Of a stretch of 64,000 nucleotides of DNA, positions 11,037 to 19,486 are shown piece after piece; position 1 is the first letter of the stretch; the number at the start of each line of letters is the position of its first letter. The notes under the pieces are model-generated. The model was not told the origin of the DNA and ran no database searches. It saw nothing but the letters and a program-made list of their open reading frames with translations. The stretch lies in assembly GCA_046330225.1 (NCBI GenBank), contig JAXLTD010000004.1, positions 124,001 through 188,000 of the forward strand, given 5' to 3'. A program made the translations under genes and the position numbers. The stretch is from CANJIV01 sp046330225 (GTDB lineage Bacteria; Actinomycetota; Thermoleophilia; Solirubrobacterales; Solirubrobacteraceae).

Positions 11037-12380
11037 TCAACGGGGCCGGTCGGGTCGCTGGGGAGCGGGGGGCGCTTCGAGCGCACGAACCAGGCCGGCG
11101 ACGGTCGCAGCGGCGTCGGGGTCGCGGGCAAGGCGCGACTCCGCCCGCCGGACCGCGTTGAGAACCGTGGCGTGGTTGCGTCCGCCAAAGGCGGCACCGA
11201 TCGCCGGCAGGGTGGAGTCGGTGTGGGCCCGGGAGAGATACATGGCGATGTGTCGGGGCCAGGTGACCTGCCCGGTGCGGCTGCTGGAGACAAGGTCATC
11301 GACGGTGACGCCAAAGGCGGCGGAGGTGAGCTCCTGGATCTCGCGGATTGATCGCCTGGCGGGGCGCGCCGACGGGTAGAGGTCGTCGAGGACGCGGCTC
11401 ACGAGCGCGGCATCGAGCGCCTGGCCGGTGAGCGAATGGAAGGCGACGATGCGGATGAGGGCGCCCTCGAGGGCGCGGATGTTGTCGGTGACCCGGTCGG
11501 CGATGAGGTCCAGGACGGCTGGATCGGGGAGGTCGAGGCCGTCCGCGAGCGCGCGCATGCGAAGGATCGTGCGGCGCGTGTCGCGGTCAGGGGGCGCGAT
11601 GCCGGTCACGAGGCCGGCCTCGAAGCGTTCGCGCAGCCGGTCCTCGACCGCGCCGAGGTCGCGAGGCGGCCGGTCGGAGGTGAGGACGAGCTGGCTGCCG
11701 GCCTCGTGGAGGGCGTTGAAGGTGTGGAAGAACTCCTCTTCGGTGCGCGCCTTGCTGGCCAGGAACTGGACGTCGTCGACGAGCAGCACGTCGGCGTGGC
11801 GGTAGGTCGCCTTGAAACGGTCCATGTCCCCCGACTGCACGGCGGAGACGAAGTGGCTCGTGAAGTCTTCAATGGTGGTTCGCCGGACGATGAGGGACGG
11901 CGCGAACGTATGCAGGTAGTGGGCGATCGAGTGGAGGAGGTGCGTCTTTCCGACTCCCGGCGGGCCACAGAGGAAGAGCGGGTTGTAGGCGGATCCCGGC
12001 AGTTCGGCCACGGCGAGCGATGCGGCATGGGCGAGGCGGTTGCCGGCCCCGATGACGAACTGGTCGAAGGTGTACTTCGGATTGAGATCACCGCCGCCCC
12101 GGGCGACCGGCCGCTCGGCGGGAGGAGGGTCTCCGCCGCCGACGCGCACGGAGGCCTCCGGCCCGAGCACGGCGGCCGCGCAGGCGTGGAGGACGCGACC
12201 GAAGCGCTCGGAGATCCACGCCGCGTCGCCGGCCGTTTCGAGTTCGACTGCCGCGCCGTGGAGTGCGCGAAGGCGGAGCGAGTCGAGCCAGAGTTCGTAG
12301 GTCGCAGGAGGAACGGCCCGGCGCAGGTGCGCCTGGATTTCGGGCCAGGGGTCGGAGGCGTGGTCGGGCACGGGCAGCAC
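11037..12380 (-). CDS. dnaA: Chromosomal replication initiator DnaA
   Basis: A 447 aa protein. Domain I is residues about 1-80, followed by a very short domain II linker (about 20 residues, Pro/Gly-rich), then the AAA+ domain with Walker A 'GPPGVGKT' (139-146) and Walker B 'VLLVDDVQFL'. The C-terminal DNA-binding domain carries the DnaA signature 'AFGGRNHATVLNAVRRAES'. It binds the origin and opens DNA. The GTG at 12380 is preferred because GGAG lies seven bases before it; a second GTG at 12371 is possible. It is divergent from rpmH. Confidence 0.93.
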   Translation of the reverse strand: MLPVPDHASDPWPEIQAHLRRAVPPATYELWLDSLRLRALHGAAVELETAGDAAWISERFGRVLHACAAAVLGPEASVRVGGGDPPPAERPVARGGGDLNPKYTFDQFVIGAGNRLAHAASLAVAELPGSAYNPLFLCGPPGVGKTHLLHSIAHYLHTFAPSLIVRRTTIEDFTSHFVSAVQSGDMDRFKATYRHADVLLVDDVQFLASKARTEEEFFHTFNALHEAGSQLVLTSDRPPRDLGAVEDRLRERFEAGLVTGIAPPDRDTRRTILRMRALADGLDLPDPAVLDLIADRVTDNIRALEGALIRIVAFHSLTGQALDAALVSRVLDDLYPSARPARRSIREIQELTSAAFGVTVDDLVSSSRTGQVTWPRHIAMYLSRAHTDSTLPAIGAAFGGRNHATVLNAVRRAESRLARDPDAAATVAGLVRALEAPPAPQRPDRPR

Positions 12381-12448
12381 GGCGCGGCTCCGCAGGAGCA
12401 GCGGCGGGTCGGCTATGGAGAGAGGGCGCTCAGGCGCCCGGCGGCGCG

Positions 12449-12454
12449 AATATA
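12449..12454 (-). promoter_or_regulatory. Likely dnaA -10 element
   Basis: TATATT on the - strand within a small AT-rich patch, about 70 bases before the dnaA start. A convincing -35 is not visible. Confidence 0.45.
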
Positions 12455-12607
12455 GCAACGGTTCTGGGGCCCGACCGGCCCCAGGGGGCGGTGGCCTCGG
12501 CGGTCTCCGCAAATCGCGAAGAATGCATGTCCGGAGCCGTGACGGCCGTGTGTGGAATGCCTGTGGAGTCTCGTGCCGGCGGCGCCGCGCCGTCGCGCGC
12601 GCGTCCC

Positions 12608-12613
12608 TATACT
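12608..12613 (+). promoter_or_regulatory. Likely rpmH -10 element
   Basis: TATACT, 32 bases before the rpmH ATG, giving a leader of about 25 bases. The upstream -35 region is GC only. Confidence 0.5.
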
Positions 12614-12645
12614 GGCCTGCGCGCCGGCCTCGCCGGCCTTTCGCC

Positions 12646-12780
12646 ATGAAGCGCACCTACCAGCCCAAGAAGCGCAAGCGTGCCCGCACTCACGGGTTCC
12701 GTTCGCGTATGCGCACGAAGGCAGGCCGCCGGCTCCTGAAGCGCCGCCGGGACAAGGGCCGCCGGCGCCTGACGCCCTAA
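12646..12780 (+). CDS. rpmH: 50S ribosomal protein L34
   Basis: A 44 aa, extremely basic protein beginning 'MKRTYQPKKRKRARTHGFR', the unmistakable L34 sequence. It is a component of the large ribosomal subunit. It opens the rpmH-rnpA-yidD-yidC-jag operon that points away from dnaA, as in most bacteria. Confidence 0.97.
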   Translation: MKRTYQPKKRKRARTHGFRSRMRTKAGRRLLKRRRDKGRRRLTP

Positions 12781-12802
12781 GGGCGCGGGAGGGCGGCTGC
12801 GC

Positions 12803-13183
12803 GTGGGGGCAGCAAAGCGTCAAGGCCGCAGGGGCCGGCTGTCCCGCAGCGCCGATTTCGAGCGCGTCTATCGTCAGGGCCGGTCGCAGTCGAGCCGGTT
12901 CCTCGTCGTGTACACCTTCCCGCGCGCGGGAGAGGCCGAGCCGCGGCTGGGCCTCTCGGTTTCGCGGAAGCTCGGCGGCGCGGTTGACCGCAATCGGGTG
13001 AAGCGCCTGTTGCGTGAGGCGTTCGATGCCGAGGCCGCGGCAGTGCCGCCCGGCCACGACGTCGTCGTCGTTGCGCGACCGGAGGCTCGAGGGCTGGCGG
13101 AGCGCGAAGGGCTCGACGGGATGCGCCGCGAGCTGTCGGCGCTGCTGGCGGGCGGCCCTGCGCCAGGAGGTGATGCGGCGTGA
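12803..13183 (+). CDS. rnpA: Ribonuclease P protein component
   Basis: A 126 aa basic protein with the RnpA pattern: 'LSRSADFERVYRQGRS' near the start and the RNR motif 'DRNRVKRLLREAF'. It is the protein cofactor of RNase P, which matures tRNA 5' ends. GTG start, 22 bases after rpmH. Its last codons overlap yidD by four bases. Confidence 0.93.
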   Translation: MGAAKRQGRRGRLSRSADFERVYRQGRSQSSRFLVVYTFPRAGEAEPRLGLSVSRKLGGAVDRNRVKRLLREAFDAEAAAVPPGHDVVVVARPEARGLAEREGLDGMRRELSALLAGGPAPGGDAA

Positions 13184-13446
13184 CGGGCCTGGCGCGCCGC
13201 GCGGCGATCCTGCCGATCACCGCATACCAGCGGCTGATCTCGCCGCTGATCCCCGCACGGTGCAAGTACGAGCCGTCGTGCTCTCGCTACGCCGCGCAGG
13301 CGATTCGGGAGTTCGGCATACTCCGCGGCTCGGTGCTGGCTTGCTGGCGGCTGCTCCGCTGCAACCCGTGGAGCCACGGCGGCTTCGACCCCGTCGAGGC
13401 TCAGACCGTGTTCGCGCCGTCGCCAAAGCCCGCCCGGAACTCCTGA
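13180..13446 (+). CDS. yidD: Membrane protein insertion efficiency factor YidD
   Basis: An 88 aa protein with the YidD core 'ITAYQRLISPLIPARCKYEPSC' region and 'GGFDPV' near the end. It is a small membrane-associated protein that helps YidC-dependent insertion. GTG start overlapping the rnpA stop by four bases. Four bases separate it from yidC. Confidence 0.93.
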   Translation: MTGLARRAAILPITAYQRLISPLIPARCKYEPSCSRYAAQAIREFGILRGSVLACWRLLRCNPWSHGGFDPVEAQTVFAPSPKPARNS

Positions 13447-13449
13447 GCC

Positions 13450-14469
13450 GTGTTCGTCCTCGCCAACATCCTCCAGCCGCTGATCGACCTCACCGAGGCG
13501 ATCATGAAGTTCTTCCACGATCAGGTGGGGTTCGGCTGGGGTGCCTCGATCATCGCGCTGACCGTCGTGATCCGCGGGGCGATGCTGCCGCTCACGCTGC
13601 GCCAGTCGAAGTCGATGCAGTCGCTGCAGATGCTGCAGCCCGAGATCAAGGCGCTGCAAGCGAAGTACAAGGGCGACAAGCAGCGCCTGAACCAGGAGAT
13701 GATGAAGTTCTACCAGGAGAACAAGGTCAACCCGCTCGGGTCCTGTCTCCCGCTCGTCCTTCAGCTTCCGTTCTTCCTCTCGCTGTTCTACATGCTGAGG
13801 AAGGACCTCAAGATCGACATCTGCCCGGGCGTCGAGGCCTACGCCCACTCGATCAACAAGAGCCTGTCGAACGTCACGTGCAGCCAGTTCTTCGCGTCGC
13901 CAGTCGGGAGCGACTCACCGGACAAGGGCGACGAGTCCTTCCTGTTCATCCCGGACCTCACGGCGAAGGCAACGGGCGCGGTGCTCGTGACGCTCATCGT
14001 GCTCTACGTCGGGTCGCAGCTCGCGTCGAGCCTCCTGATGACCGCGACGGCGGACAAGAACCAGCGCCGGCTGATGCTCGCGCTGCCCTTCGTGTTCGTC
14101 GTCTTCGTGATCAACTTTCCCGCGGGCCTGCTCGTCTACTGGATCACGACGAACTGCTGGACGATCCTGCAGCAGCAGATCGTGCGAAGAACGGTGGGGC
14201 CGATACGACCGCCGGCCGCCGCCGCGGCCGGCGCCACCGCAGGGTCCGATGCTCCGAAGAGCGGGATCTCTGGCCTGCTCGGCCGGGTGTCTGGCGGGCC
14301 AGCGGGGGCCGATGCGAAGGCGAATGGCGCTCCGGCGACCGACCCGAAGGCGGCAGGCAAGGCCAGCAAGGCCAAGGCCGGCGACGGCAATGGCAAGCCC
14401 GAGGGGCCTGCTGCGAAGCCGCCGCCCCCGCCCCGCCGGAAGAAGAAGCGCTCGGGGAGGCGCCGGTGA
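13450..14469 (+). CDS. yidC: Membrane protein insertase YidC/OxaA
   Basis: A 339 aa multi-span protein of the YidC/Oxa1/Alb3 family: a conserved core with five membrane segments, 'NPLGSCLPLVLQLPFFLSLF' at about 97-116, and a long hydrophilic C-terminal tail (from about residue 255) rich in Ala, Lys and Pro ending in RRKKKRSGRRR, as seen when the tail binds ribosomes. It lacks the large periplasmic domain of Gram-negative YidC, as expected for a Gram-positive. GTG start; its stop overlaps jag. Confidence 0.95.
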   Translation: MFVLANILQPLIDLTEAIMKFFHDQVGFGWGASIIALTVVIRGAMLPLTLRQSKSMQSLQMLQPEIKALQAKYKGDKQRLNQEMMKFYQENKVNPLGSCLPLVLQLPFFLSLFYMLRKDLKIDICPGVEAYAHSINKSLSNVTCSQFFASPVGSDSPDKGDESFLFIPDLTAKATGAVLVTLIVLYVGSQLASSLLMTATADKNQRRLMLALPFVFVVFVINFPAGLLVYWITTNCWTILQQQIVRRTVGPIRPPAAAAAGATAGSDAPKSGISGLLGRVSGGPAGADAKANGAPATDPKAAGKASKAKAGDGNGKPEGPAAKPPPPPRRKKKRSGRRR

Positions 14470-14936
14470 CGCCAGAGCCGTCGGCCGCTGACCGGATCCG
14501 CGAGCTCCTTGAAGAGATCGCCGACGCCTACGATCTCGACGCCGAGGTCATCGTCGAGGAGGACGACGAGACGATCCGTGGCGTCCTGGAGGGCGAGGAC
14601 CTGGGCCTGGTGATCGGCCGCCACGGCCAGACGATCGACGCCCTCGAGCACCTCGCGCTGCGGATCGCGTTTCCGGGCGGCGGCACGCGAGGGGACCGCA
14701 AGCGCGTGGTGATCGACGCTGCCGGATATCGGGCCCGGCGGGAAGAGGCTCTGGTTCGGCAGGCGGACAAGGCGGCCAGCGAGGCGGTGCGGTTCGGGCG
14801 ACCGGTGGCCCTGGATGCGATGGCGTCGAACGAACGGCGGGTCGTGCACGAGTACCTGCGCGACCGCCACGACGTCGAGACGTACTCCGAAGGCGACGAG
14901 CCGGACCGGCATCTCGTCGTCGCGCCCGTGGCCTAA
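14466..14936 (+). CDS. jag: RNA-binding KH/R3H protein Jag (KhpB)
   Basis: A 156 aa protein with a KH domain containing 'LGLVIGRHGQTIDALEHLA' (about 46-64) and an R3H domain containing 'MASNERRVVHEYL' near residues 118-130. It binds RNA and influences cell division and sporulation-type functions elsewhere. It lacks the N-terminal Jag_N domain of Firmicutes proteins, as in many actinobacteria. The GTG overlaps the yidC stop by four bases. The preceding residues form only a short acidic helix. Confidence 0.9.
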   Translation: MTPEPSAADRIRELLEEIADAYDLDAEVIVEEDDETIRGVLEGEDLGLVIGRHGQTIDALEHLALRIAFPGGGTRGDRKRVVIDAAGYRARREEALVRQADKAASEAVRFGRPVALDAMASNERRVVHEYLRDRHDVETYSEGDEPDRHLVVAPVA

Positions 14937-14972
14937 GAACCTGTGTCAGAACAGGGATGGGAGAATGGGCGG

Positions 14973-15179
14973 GTGACGCAGCTCCCGCCGCATGGCCTGC
15001 CCGCGTACCGACTTCTGACCGGCCCGGACGATGAGGCGTTCTGTCGGCGCGTGGCCGACGCGTTGGCGATGGGATTTCAGCTCGCGGGCTCGCCTTCGTT
15101 GACGTTCGACGGGGAGCGCGTGATCGCCGCGCAAGCCGTCGTTTGGCCTTCGCAGGCGGGCAGCGGGCCGAACGGCTGA
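14973..15179 (+). CDS. DUF1737 family small protein
   Basis: A 68 aa protein (78 aa if the upstream GTG at 14943 is used). The core 'YRLLTGPDDEAFCRRVADAL' and 'GSPSLTFDGERVIAAQAVVWP' are typical of the DUF1737 family, whose function is unknown. The GTG at 14973 is preferred because GGGAG lies about 10 bases upstream. Directly before it, CCTGT (14940-14944) and ACAGG (14951-14955) form a small inverted repeat. Its stop codon abuts an insertion-sequence relic, so the extreme C-terminus may have been changed by that insertion. Confidence 0.7.
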   Translation: MTQLPPHGLPAYRLLTGPDDEAFCRRVADALAMGFQLAGSPSLTFDGERVIAAQAVVWPSQAGSGPNG

Positions 15180-15420
15180 TCAGAGGGCCATGAGGTAGCG
15201 CTGACAGATCAACGCGCAGCCGAGGGCCACGAGGGCTCGGCGCAGTTCGGGGGCACGGATATGGCTGCCGTCGACAACCGCCGCCGACCAGTCGATTGCT
15301 CCCCTGCGTTGAGCCGGTCAAGCAGAACGCTCTGAAGACGCTCCCACACCCCGGCCTGCTGCCAATCCCGGAGCCTGCGCCAGCTTTCGCCCGCGGCGTC
15401 CCGGTTTCTGCTCGGGCGGA
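15180..15420 (-). pseudogene. IS5-family transposase remnant
   Basis: On the - strand, pieces of an IS5-type transposase can be read. They are 'SWRRLRDWQQAGVWERL' followed by 'LLDRLNAG', then after a frame change near 15300 'AIDWSAAVVDGSHIRA', then a jump near 15252 to the C-terminal 'ELRRALVALGCALICQRY' ending in a stop at 15180. Intact family members are about 250-280 aa; the catalytic centre is deleted here. No intact terminal repeats were recognised. It is a dead relic between the DUF1737 gene and the LAGLIDADG gene. Confidence 0.75.
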
Positions 15421-15477
15421 CCGGGGCGGCGGGACACGCTTCGGGGCGACAGGCACCGATGGCGCCGCGCCCGTCCG

Positions 15478-15506
15478 TGTTTCACGTGTTTCTCTACGGT
15501 GAAACA
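15478..15506. promoter_or_regulatory. parS-like inverted repeat
   Basis: The half sites TGTTTCAC (15478-15485) and GTGAAACA (15499-15506) are perfect halves of the consensus parS site but are spaced 13 bases apart. The left half continues as TGTTTCACGTG, 11 of 16 consensus bases in register. It lies 1.2 kb from parA. It may be a degenerate ParB site or an operator of the following gene. Confidence 0.4.
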
Positions 15507-15514
15507 ATGCCCGC

Positions 15515-15874
15515 ATGGCCAACCTGACCGACTTCGAAGCCGGCCTCATCGTCGGCATCCTCGTTGGCGAGGGCTCGTTCGGAGGCGACGGCAAGCAGCC
15601 GCAGGTCACGCTGCGCATGCACGTCCGTCACGAGTCGCTGTTCCGGTGGCTGGTCGCCCGCCTGCCGCGGAGCCGGCTGTACGGTCCGTACCGGCATGGC
15701 GGCCGGGAGTACTTCCAGTGGATGATGCGGGGGGAGCCGCTGGTGGCCGACCTCATGCCGCTGCTCGATGACCGGCTCACACCGGACCTGGACGGGCACG
15801 CCGCTGCGCGATACGCGGCGATGCAGGACAACTATGCGGAGGCGATCGGGCGGCTGCGGCGGCGAGCCTCGTGA
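15515..15874 (+). CDS. Small LAGLIDADG-type protein
   Basis: A 119 aa protein whose first 25 residues contain 'FEAGLIVGILVGEGSF', a good LAGLIDADG helix-plus-acidic motif as in homing endonucleases. Only one motif is present, so an active enzyme would need to dimerise. It is not inside an intron or intein. It could be a degenerate homing endonuclease or a domesticated DNA-binding protein. A transposase relic and a parS-like repeat lie directly upstream, and its last codons overlap rsmG by four bases, suggesting it is expressed with rsmG-parAB. Confidence 0.65.
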   Translation: MANLTDFEAGLIVGILVGEGSFGGDGKQPQVTLRMHVRHESLFRWLVARLPRSRLYGPYRHGGREYFQWMMRGEPLVADLMPLLDDRLTPDLDGHAAARYAAMQDNYAEAIGRLRRRAS

Positions 15875-16560
15875 CCGCCGTCGGCGAGCTCGTGTCGCGC
15901 TTCGGGCTTCCGGCTGCCGCGGAGGGCCAGCTCACCGCGCTACTTCGCTGCCTGGCGGACGACGAGCATGCGCCGACGACAATCCGGGGGCCTGCTGAGG
16001 CGATCGACGTCCACCTCGCCGACTCGCTCGTTGCGCTGGAGCTTGGGGAGGTGCGAACGGCCGGCCGCGTCGCCGATCTCGGCTCCGGAGCCGGGTTTCC
16101 GGCCCTTCCCCTGGCGGCGGCGCTCCCGGTCGCCAGAGTCGCCGCCGTCGAGAGCGCCGGACGGAAGGCGGACTTCATCGCCCGGGCGGCGGCCACGGCG
16201 GGCCTCGAGAACGTCGAAGTCGTCCGCAGTCGCGTGGAGTCCTGGGAGGAAGGGCGGGAAGCCGCTGGCCTGGTGACCGCGCGGGCACTGGGGCCGCTCC
16301 CAGTGGTGCTCGAGTACGCCGCCCCGCTGCTCGCGCCGCGCGGGAGCCTGCTCGTCTGGCGGGGCCGCCGCGACCCGCACGAGGAGGCCGCCGGTGCCGC
16401 CGCGGCAGCAGTGCTCGGGCTGGCACCCCGTGGCGTCACGCGCGTCACGCCATATCCGGCGGCGCGGGACCGTCACCTGCACCGTTTCGAGAAAGTCGGT
16501 CCGACTCCGGGCCGCTTCCCGCGGCGGCCCGGGATGGCCCGCAAGCGCCCGCTCGCCTGA
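15871..16560 (+). CDS. rsmG: 16S rRNA (guanine527-N7)-methyltransferase RsmG
   Basis: A 229 aa SAM-dependent methyltransferase with the GidB/RsmG pattern: 'HLADSL' near residue 50, SAM-binding 'VADLGSGAGFPALPLA' (about 68-83), and 'VTARALGPLPVVLEYA'. It methylates G527 of 16S rRNA. It precedes parAB as in most bacteria. GTG start with a four-base overlap with the upstream gene. Confidence 0.92.
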   Translation: MTAVGELVSRFGLPAAAEGQLTALLRCLADDEHAPTTIRGPAEAIDVHLADSLVALELGEVRTAGRVADLGSGAGFPALPLAAALPVARVAAVESAGRKADFIARAAATAGLENVEVVRSRVESWEEGREAAGLVTARALGPLPVVLEYAAPLLAPRGSLLVWRGRRDPHEEAAGAAAAAVLGLAPRGVTRVTPYPAARDRHLHRFEKVGPTPGRFPRRPGMARKRPLA

Positions 16561-16673
16561 GCCCTGCCCGCCCGCCGCGCCCGCCCGCGCGCAATTGCCG
16601 CACCGTGCGGGGTTTCTGCGACGGAACGCCCCGCCGGGTCCCGTCCGCTGGCCTGCCGCGCCGTGGCGGCCGC

Positions 16674-16679
16674 TACCGT
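16674..16679 (+). promoter_or_regulatory. parA -10 element, leaderless type
   Basis: TACCGT followed by eight bases and then the parA ATG, so the transcript would begin at or next to the start codon. Confidence 0.45.
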
Positions 16680-16687
16680 GGCCCCGG

Positions 16688-17438
<751 letters not shown>

Positions 17439-17446
<8 letters not shown>

Positions 17447-18311
17447 GCGGACCCGCGGCATGGGCCGCGGCCTCGCGGCGATTCTGGCCGCCTCGGATGC
17501 CGAGGAGGCCGCCGACGAGCTCCGGACCCTTCCGGTCGAGCTCATCGTGCCGAACCCGCGCCAGCCGCGCCGGACCTTCGATCCGGATGCGCTCGCCGCA
17601 CTGGCCGCCTCGCTGGCCGATCGCGGCGTCCTGCAGCCAGTGCTCGTGCGGCCTGTGGCCGGCGGCACCTACGAGCTCATCGCCGGAGAGCGGCGCTGGC
17701 GGGCATCGCAAGCCGCGGGGCTGGCCGAGATCCCGGCGATCGTGCGGCCGGAGGGCGATGCGGCGGCGCTCGAGCTGGCCCTCGTGGAGAACATGGTGCG
17801 CGAGGATCTCAACCCGGTTGAGCAGGCGCGCGCCTGCGCCGCGCTCGTCGACGAGCTGGGGCTCACCCGGGAGGAAGTCGGTCGCCGCGTCGGCCGCAGC
17901 CGGGTGGCCATGTCGAACCTCCTGCGCCTGCTCGACCTGCCCGACGAGGCCCTCGAGCGCATCGAGCGCGGCGAGCTGACCGAGGGCCACGGCCGGGCGC
18001 TCCTCACGGCGCCGGACCACGGGGCGCGCCGCCGCCTGGCCGCCGAGGCGGCCAGCGGGGGGTGGTCGGTGCGCGAAGTGGAGCGCCGGGCTCGGCGGGC
18101 GGCCCAGGGACCGGCCCCCGCGCCGGCGCGGGCGGCTGAGGCGCACCCGGACGAGGCCGTGGCCATGGCGGCGATCGAGGACGCCCTGAGTGCGGCGCTC
18201 GGGGCAGGCACCCGCGTCCGCCGCCGGCCTGGCGGCTACCGGATCGAGATCGACGTCGAGTCGCTCGAGGCTGCCGAAGCGGTTGCCCGCCGGGCCGCGA
18301 AGCGCCGCTGA
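17439..18311 (+). CDS. parB: Chromosome partitioning protein ParB (Spo0J)
   Basis: A 290 aa protein with 'GMGRGLAAIL' at the start (ParA-activating tail), the CTPase/ParB core with 'NPRQPRRTFD' and 'GERRWRAS', a helix-turn-helix 'LTREEVGRRVGRSRVAMSNLLRL' region, and a C-terminal dimerisation domain. It loads at parS and spreads as a sliding CTP clamp. GTG start overlapping parA by eight bases. Confidence 0.95.
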
Positions 18312-18370
18312 GGCGCCGCTGCCCGCCGGCGGACTCGCCCGCTCCCGGTCGCTACACTGCGGCCTCTCCG

Positions 18371-18444
<74 letters not shown>

Positions 18445-18474
18445 TGCCGGGCCCCGCCGTACACTGCCCGCGCC

Positions 18475-18882
18475 GTGGCCCTCCGATCTCTCGCCGCCCT
18501 GCTCGCCGCTGCCGCCGCCATCGCGGGGTGCGGCTCCAGTCCCGACGAGGATGCCGTGAAGACGGCGGCGCTGGCCTTCTTCGCCGGCGCCCGGAATCCG
18601 ACGCCGAAGCTGTGCGACGTGCTCAGCGCGGAGTTCCTCCGCGTGCGCACGGGATCCGAGGGCGCCAAGGCCCTGGCCCGGTGCCGGCAGAGCGCCGAGA
18701 AGGCGCGCGGGAAGGTGAACGACCGCATCCCGGCGAACGTCGAGATCACGAAGGTGACGATCGACGGACGGACGGCGACGGCAGAGGCGCAGGCCGCGGG
18801 CCAGCGGGCGGCGATCCTGCGGATGGTGAAGGAGCGCGGGGAGTGGAAGGTGGACGGGGAGCGGGACGCGTCGGCGCCGTAG
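18475..18882 (+). CDS. Small secreted lipoprotein, NTF2-like
   Basis: A 135 aa protein with a lipoprotein signal peptide and lipobox IAGC (cysteine near residue 19). The mature part, with 'AVKTAALAFFAGARNPTPKLCDVLS' and 'ATAEAQAAGQRAAILRMVKERGEWKV', looks like an NTF2/SnoaL-type fold often seen in actinobacterial lipoproteins. The function is unknown. GTG start, nine bases after a -10-like TACACT (18460-18465), so its mRNA may lack a leader. Confidence 0.65.
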   Translation: MALRSLAALLAAAAAIAGCGSSPDEDAVKTAALAFFAGARNPTPKLCDVLSAEFLRVRTGSEGAKALARCRQSAEKARGKVNDRIPANVEITKVTIDGRTATAEAQAAGQRAAILRMVKERGEWKVDGERDASAP

Positions 18883-18938
18883 TGCGGCGGCGCCCGATCG
18901 GCAGCGGACCGTCTTCCGGCGGCGCCGAACCGCCCGCC

Positions 18939-18944
18939 TATACT
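18939..18944 (+). promoter_or_regulatory. -10 element of the DUF151 gene
   Basis: TATACT, 28 bases before the GTG start, with a GGAGG ribosome site in between: a conventional leadered promoter, in contrast to several leaderless ones here. Confidence 0.5.
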
Positions 18945-18972
18945 TGGACGACCCGGACCGGAGGCGGCCTGC

Positions 18973-19464
18973 GTGCAGGAGATGGAGATCTACGGCGTGA
19001 GCTTCGACATGGTCGGCAAGCAGCCGATCGTGCTGCTCAAGACCGTCGACGGCAACAAGTTCCTTCCCATCTGGATCGGCCATCCGGAGGCGGCGGCGAT
19101 CCTCATGAAGCTGCAGGGCGCATCAACGCCGCGGCCCATGACCCACGACCTCCTCAACGACGTGCTCTCGGAACTCGAGGTCAGCTGCACTCGGGTGGCG
19201 GTGACCGAGCTGAAGGAGAACACCTTCTACGCCGCCATCACCCTGAGCGCGAACGGGCGCGACATCGAGATCGACTCCCGGCCGAGCGACGCCCTGGCGC
19301 TGGCCGTGCGCTCGGGGGCGCCGATCTTCGCGGCCGACGACGTGATCGCCGAGTCGGCGATCGAGTTCGAGCACGAGGTCGAGGACACCGAGGAGGTCGT
19401 CGAGAAGTTCAAGGACTTCCTCGAGAACGTGTCGCCCGAAGACTTCGCCGGCGGGCAGAGCTGA
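18973..19464 (+). CDS. Bifunctional nuclease family protein (DUF151)
   Basis: A 163 aa protein with the DUF151/BFN domain: 'VLLKTVDGNKFLPIWIGHPEA', 'RPMTHDLL' and 'IEIDSRPSDALALAVRSGAPIF'. Plant and Thermotoga members have nuclease-type activities; the bacterial role is unsettled. The acidic C-terminal extension (EFEHEVEDTEEVVEKF) is common in actinobacteria. GTG start with GGAGG upstream. It converges on ddl with a 22-base gap. Confidence 0.88.
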   Translation: MQEMEIYGVSFDMVGKQPIVLLKTVDGNKFLPIWIGHPEAAAILMKLQGASTPRPMTHDLLNDVLSELEVSCTRVAVTELKENTFYAAITLSANGRDIEIDSRPSDALALAVRSGAPIFAADDVIAESAIEFEHEVEDTEEVVEKFKDFLENVSPEDFAGGQS

Positions 19465-19486
19465 GCGACGGCGGCTGCCGGGCGGC

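Larger units (their letters stand above)
12381..12645. promoter_or_regulatory. dnaA/rpmH divergent region
   Basis: A 265-base gap where gene direction switches. It holds a TATATT -10 for dnaA (- strand, 12449-12454), a TATACT -10 for rpmH (+ strand, 12608-12613) and two direct TGTGGA words at 12551 and 12562, 11 bases apart, which resemble partial DnaA boxes. It could contribute to origin function or dnaA autoregulation. No perfect DnaA box was found. Confidence 0.5.

Noticed and set aside
16605..16627. CCGCACCGTGCGG palindrome before parA as a terminator
   Set aside because: The stem has essentially no loop and no T run follows; likely chance in GC-rich sequence.
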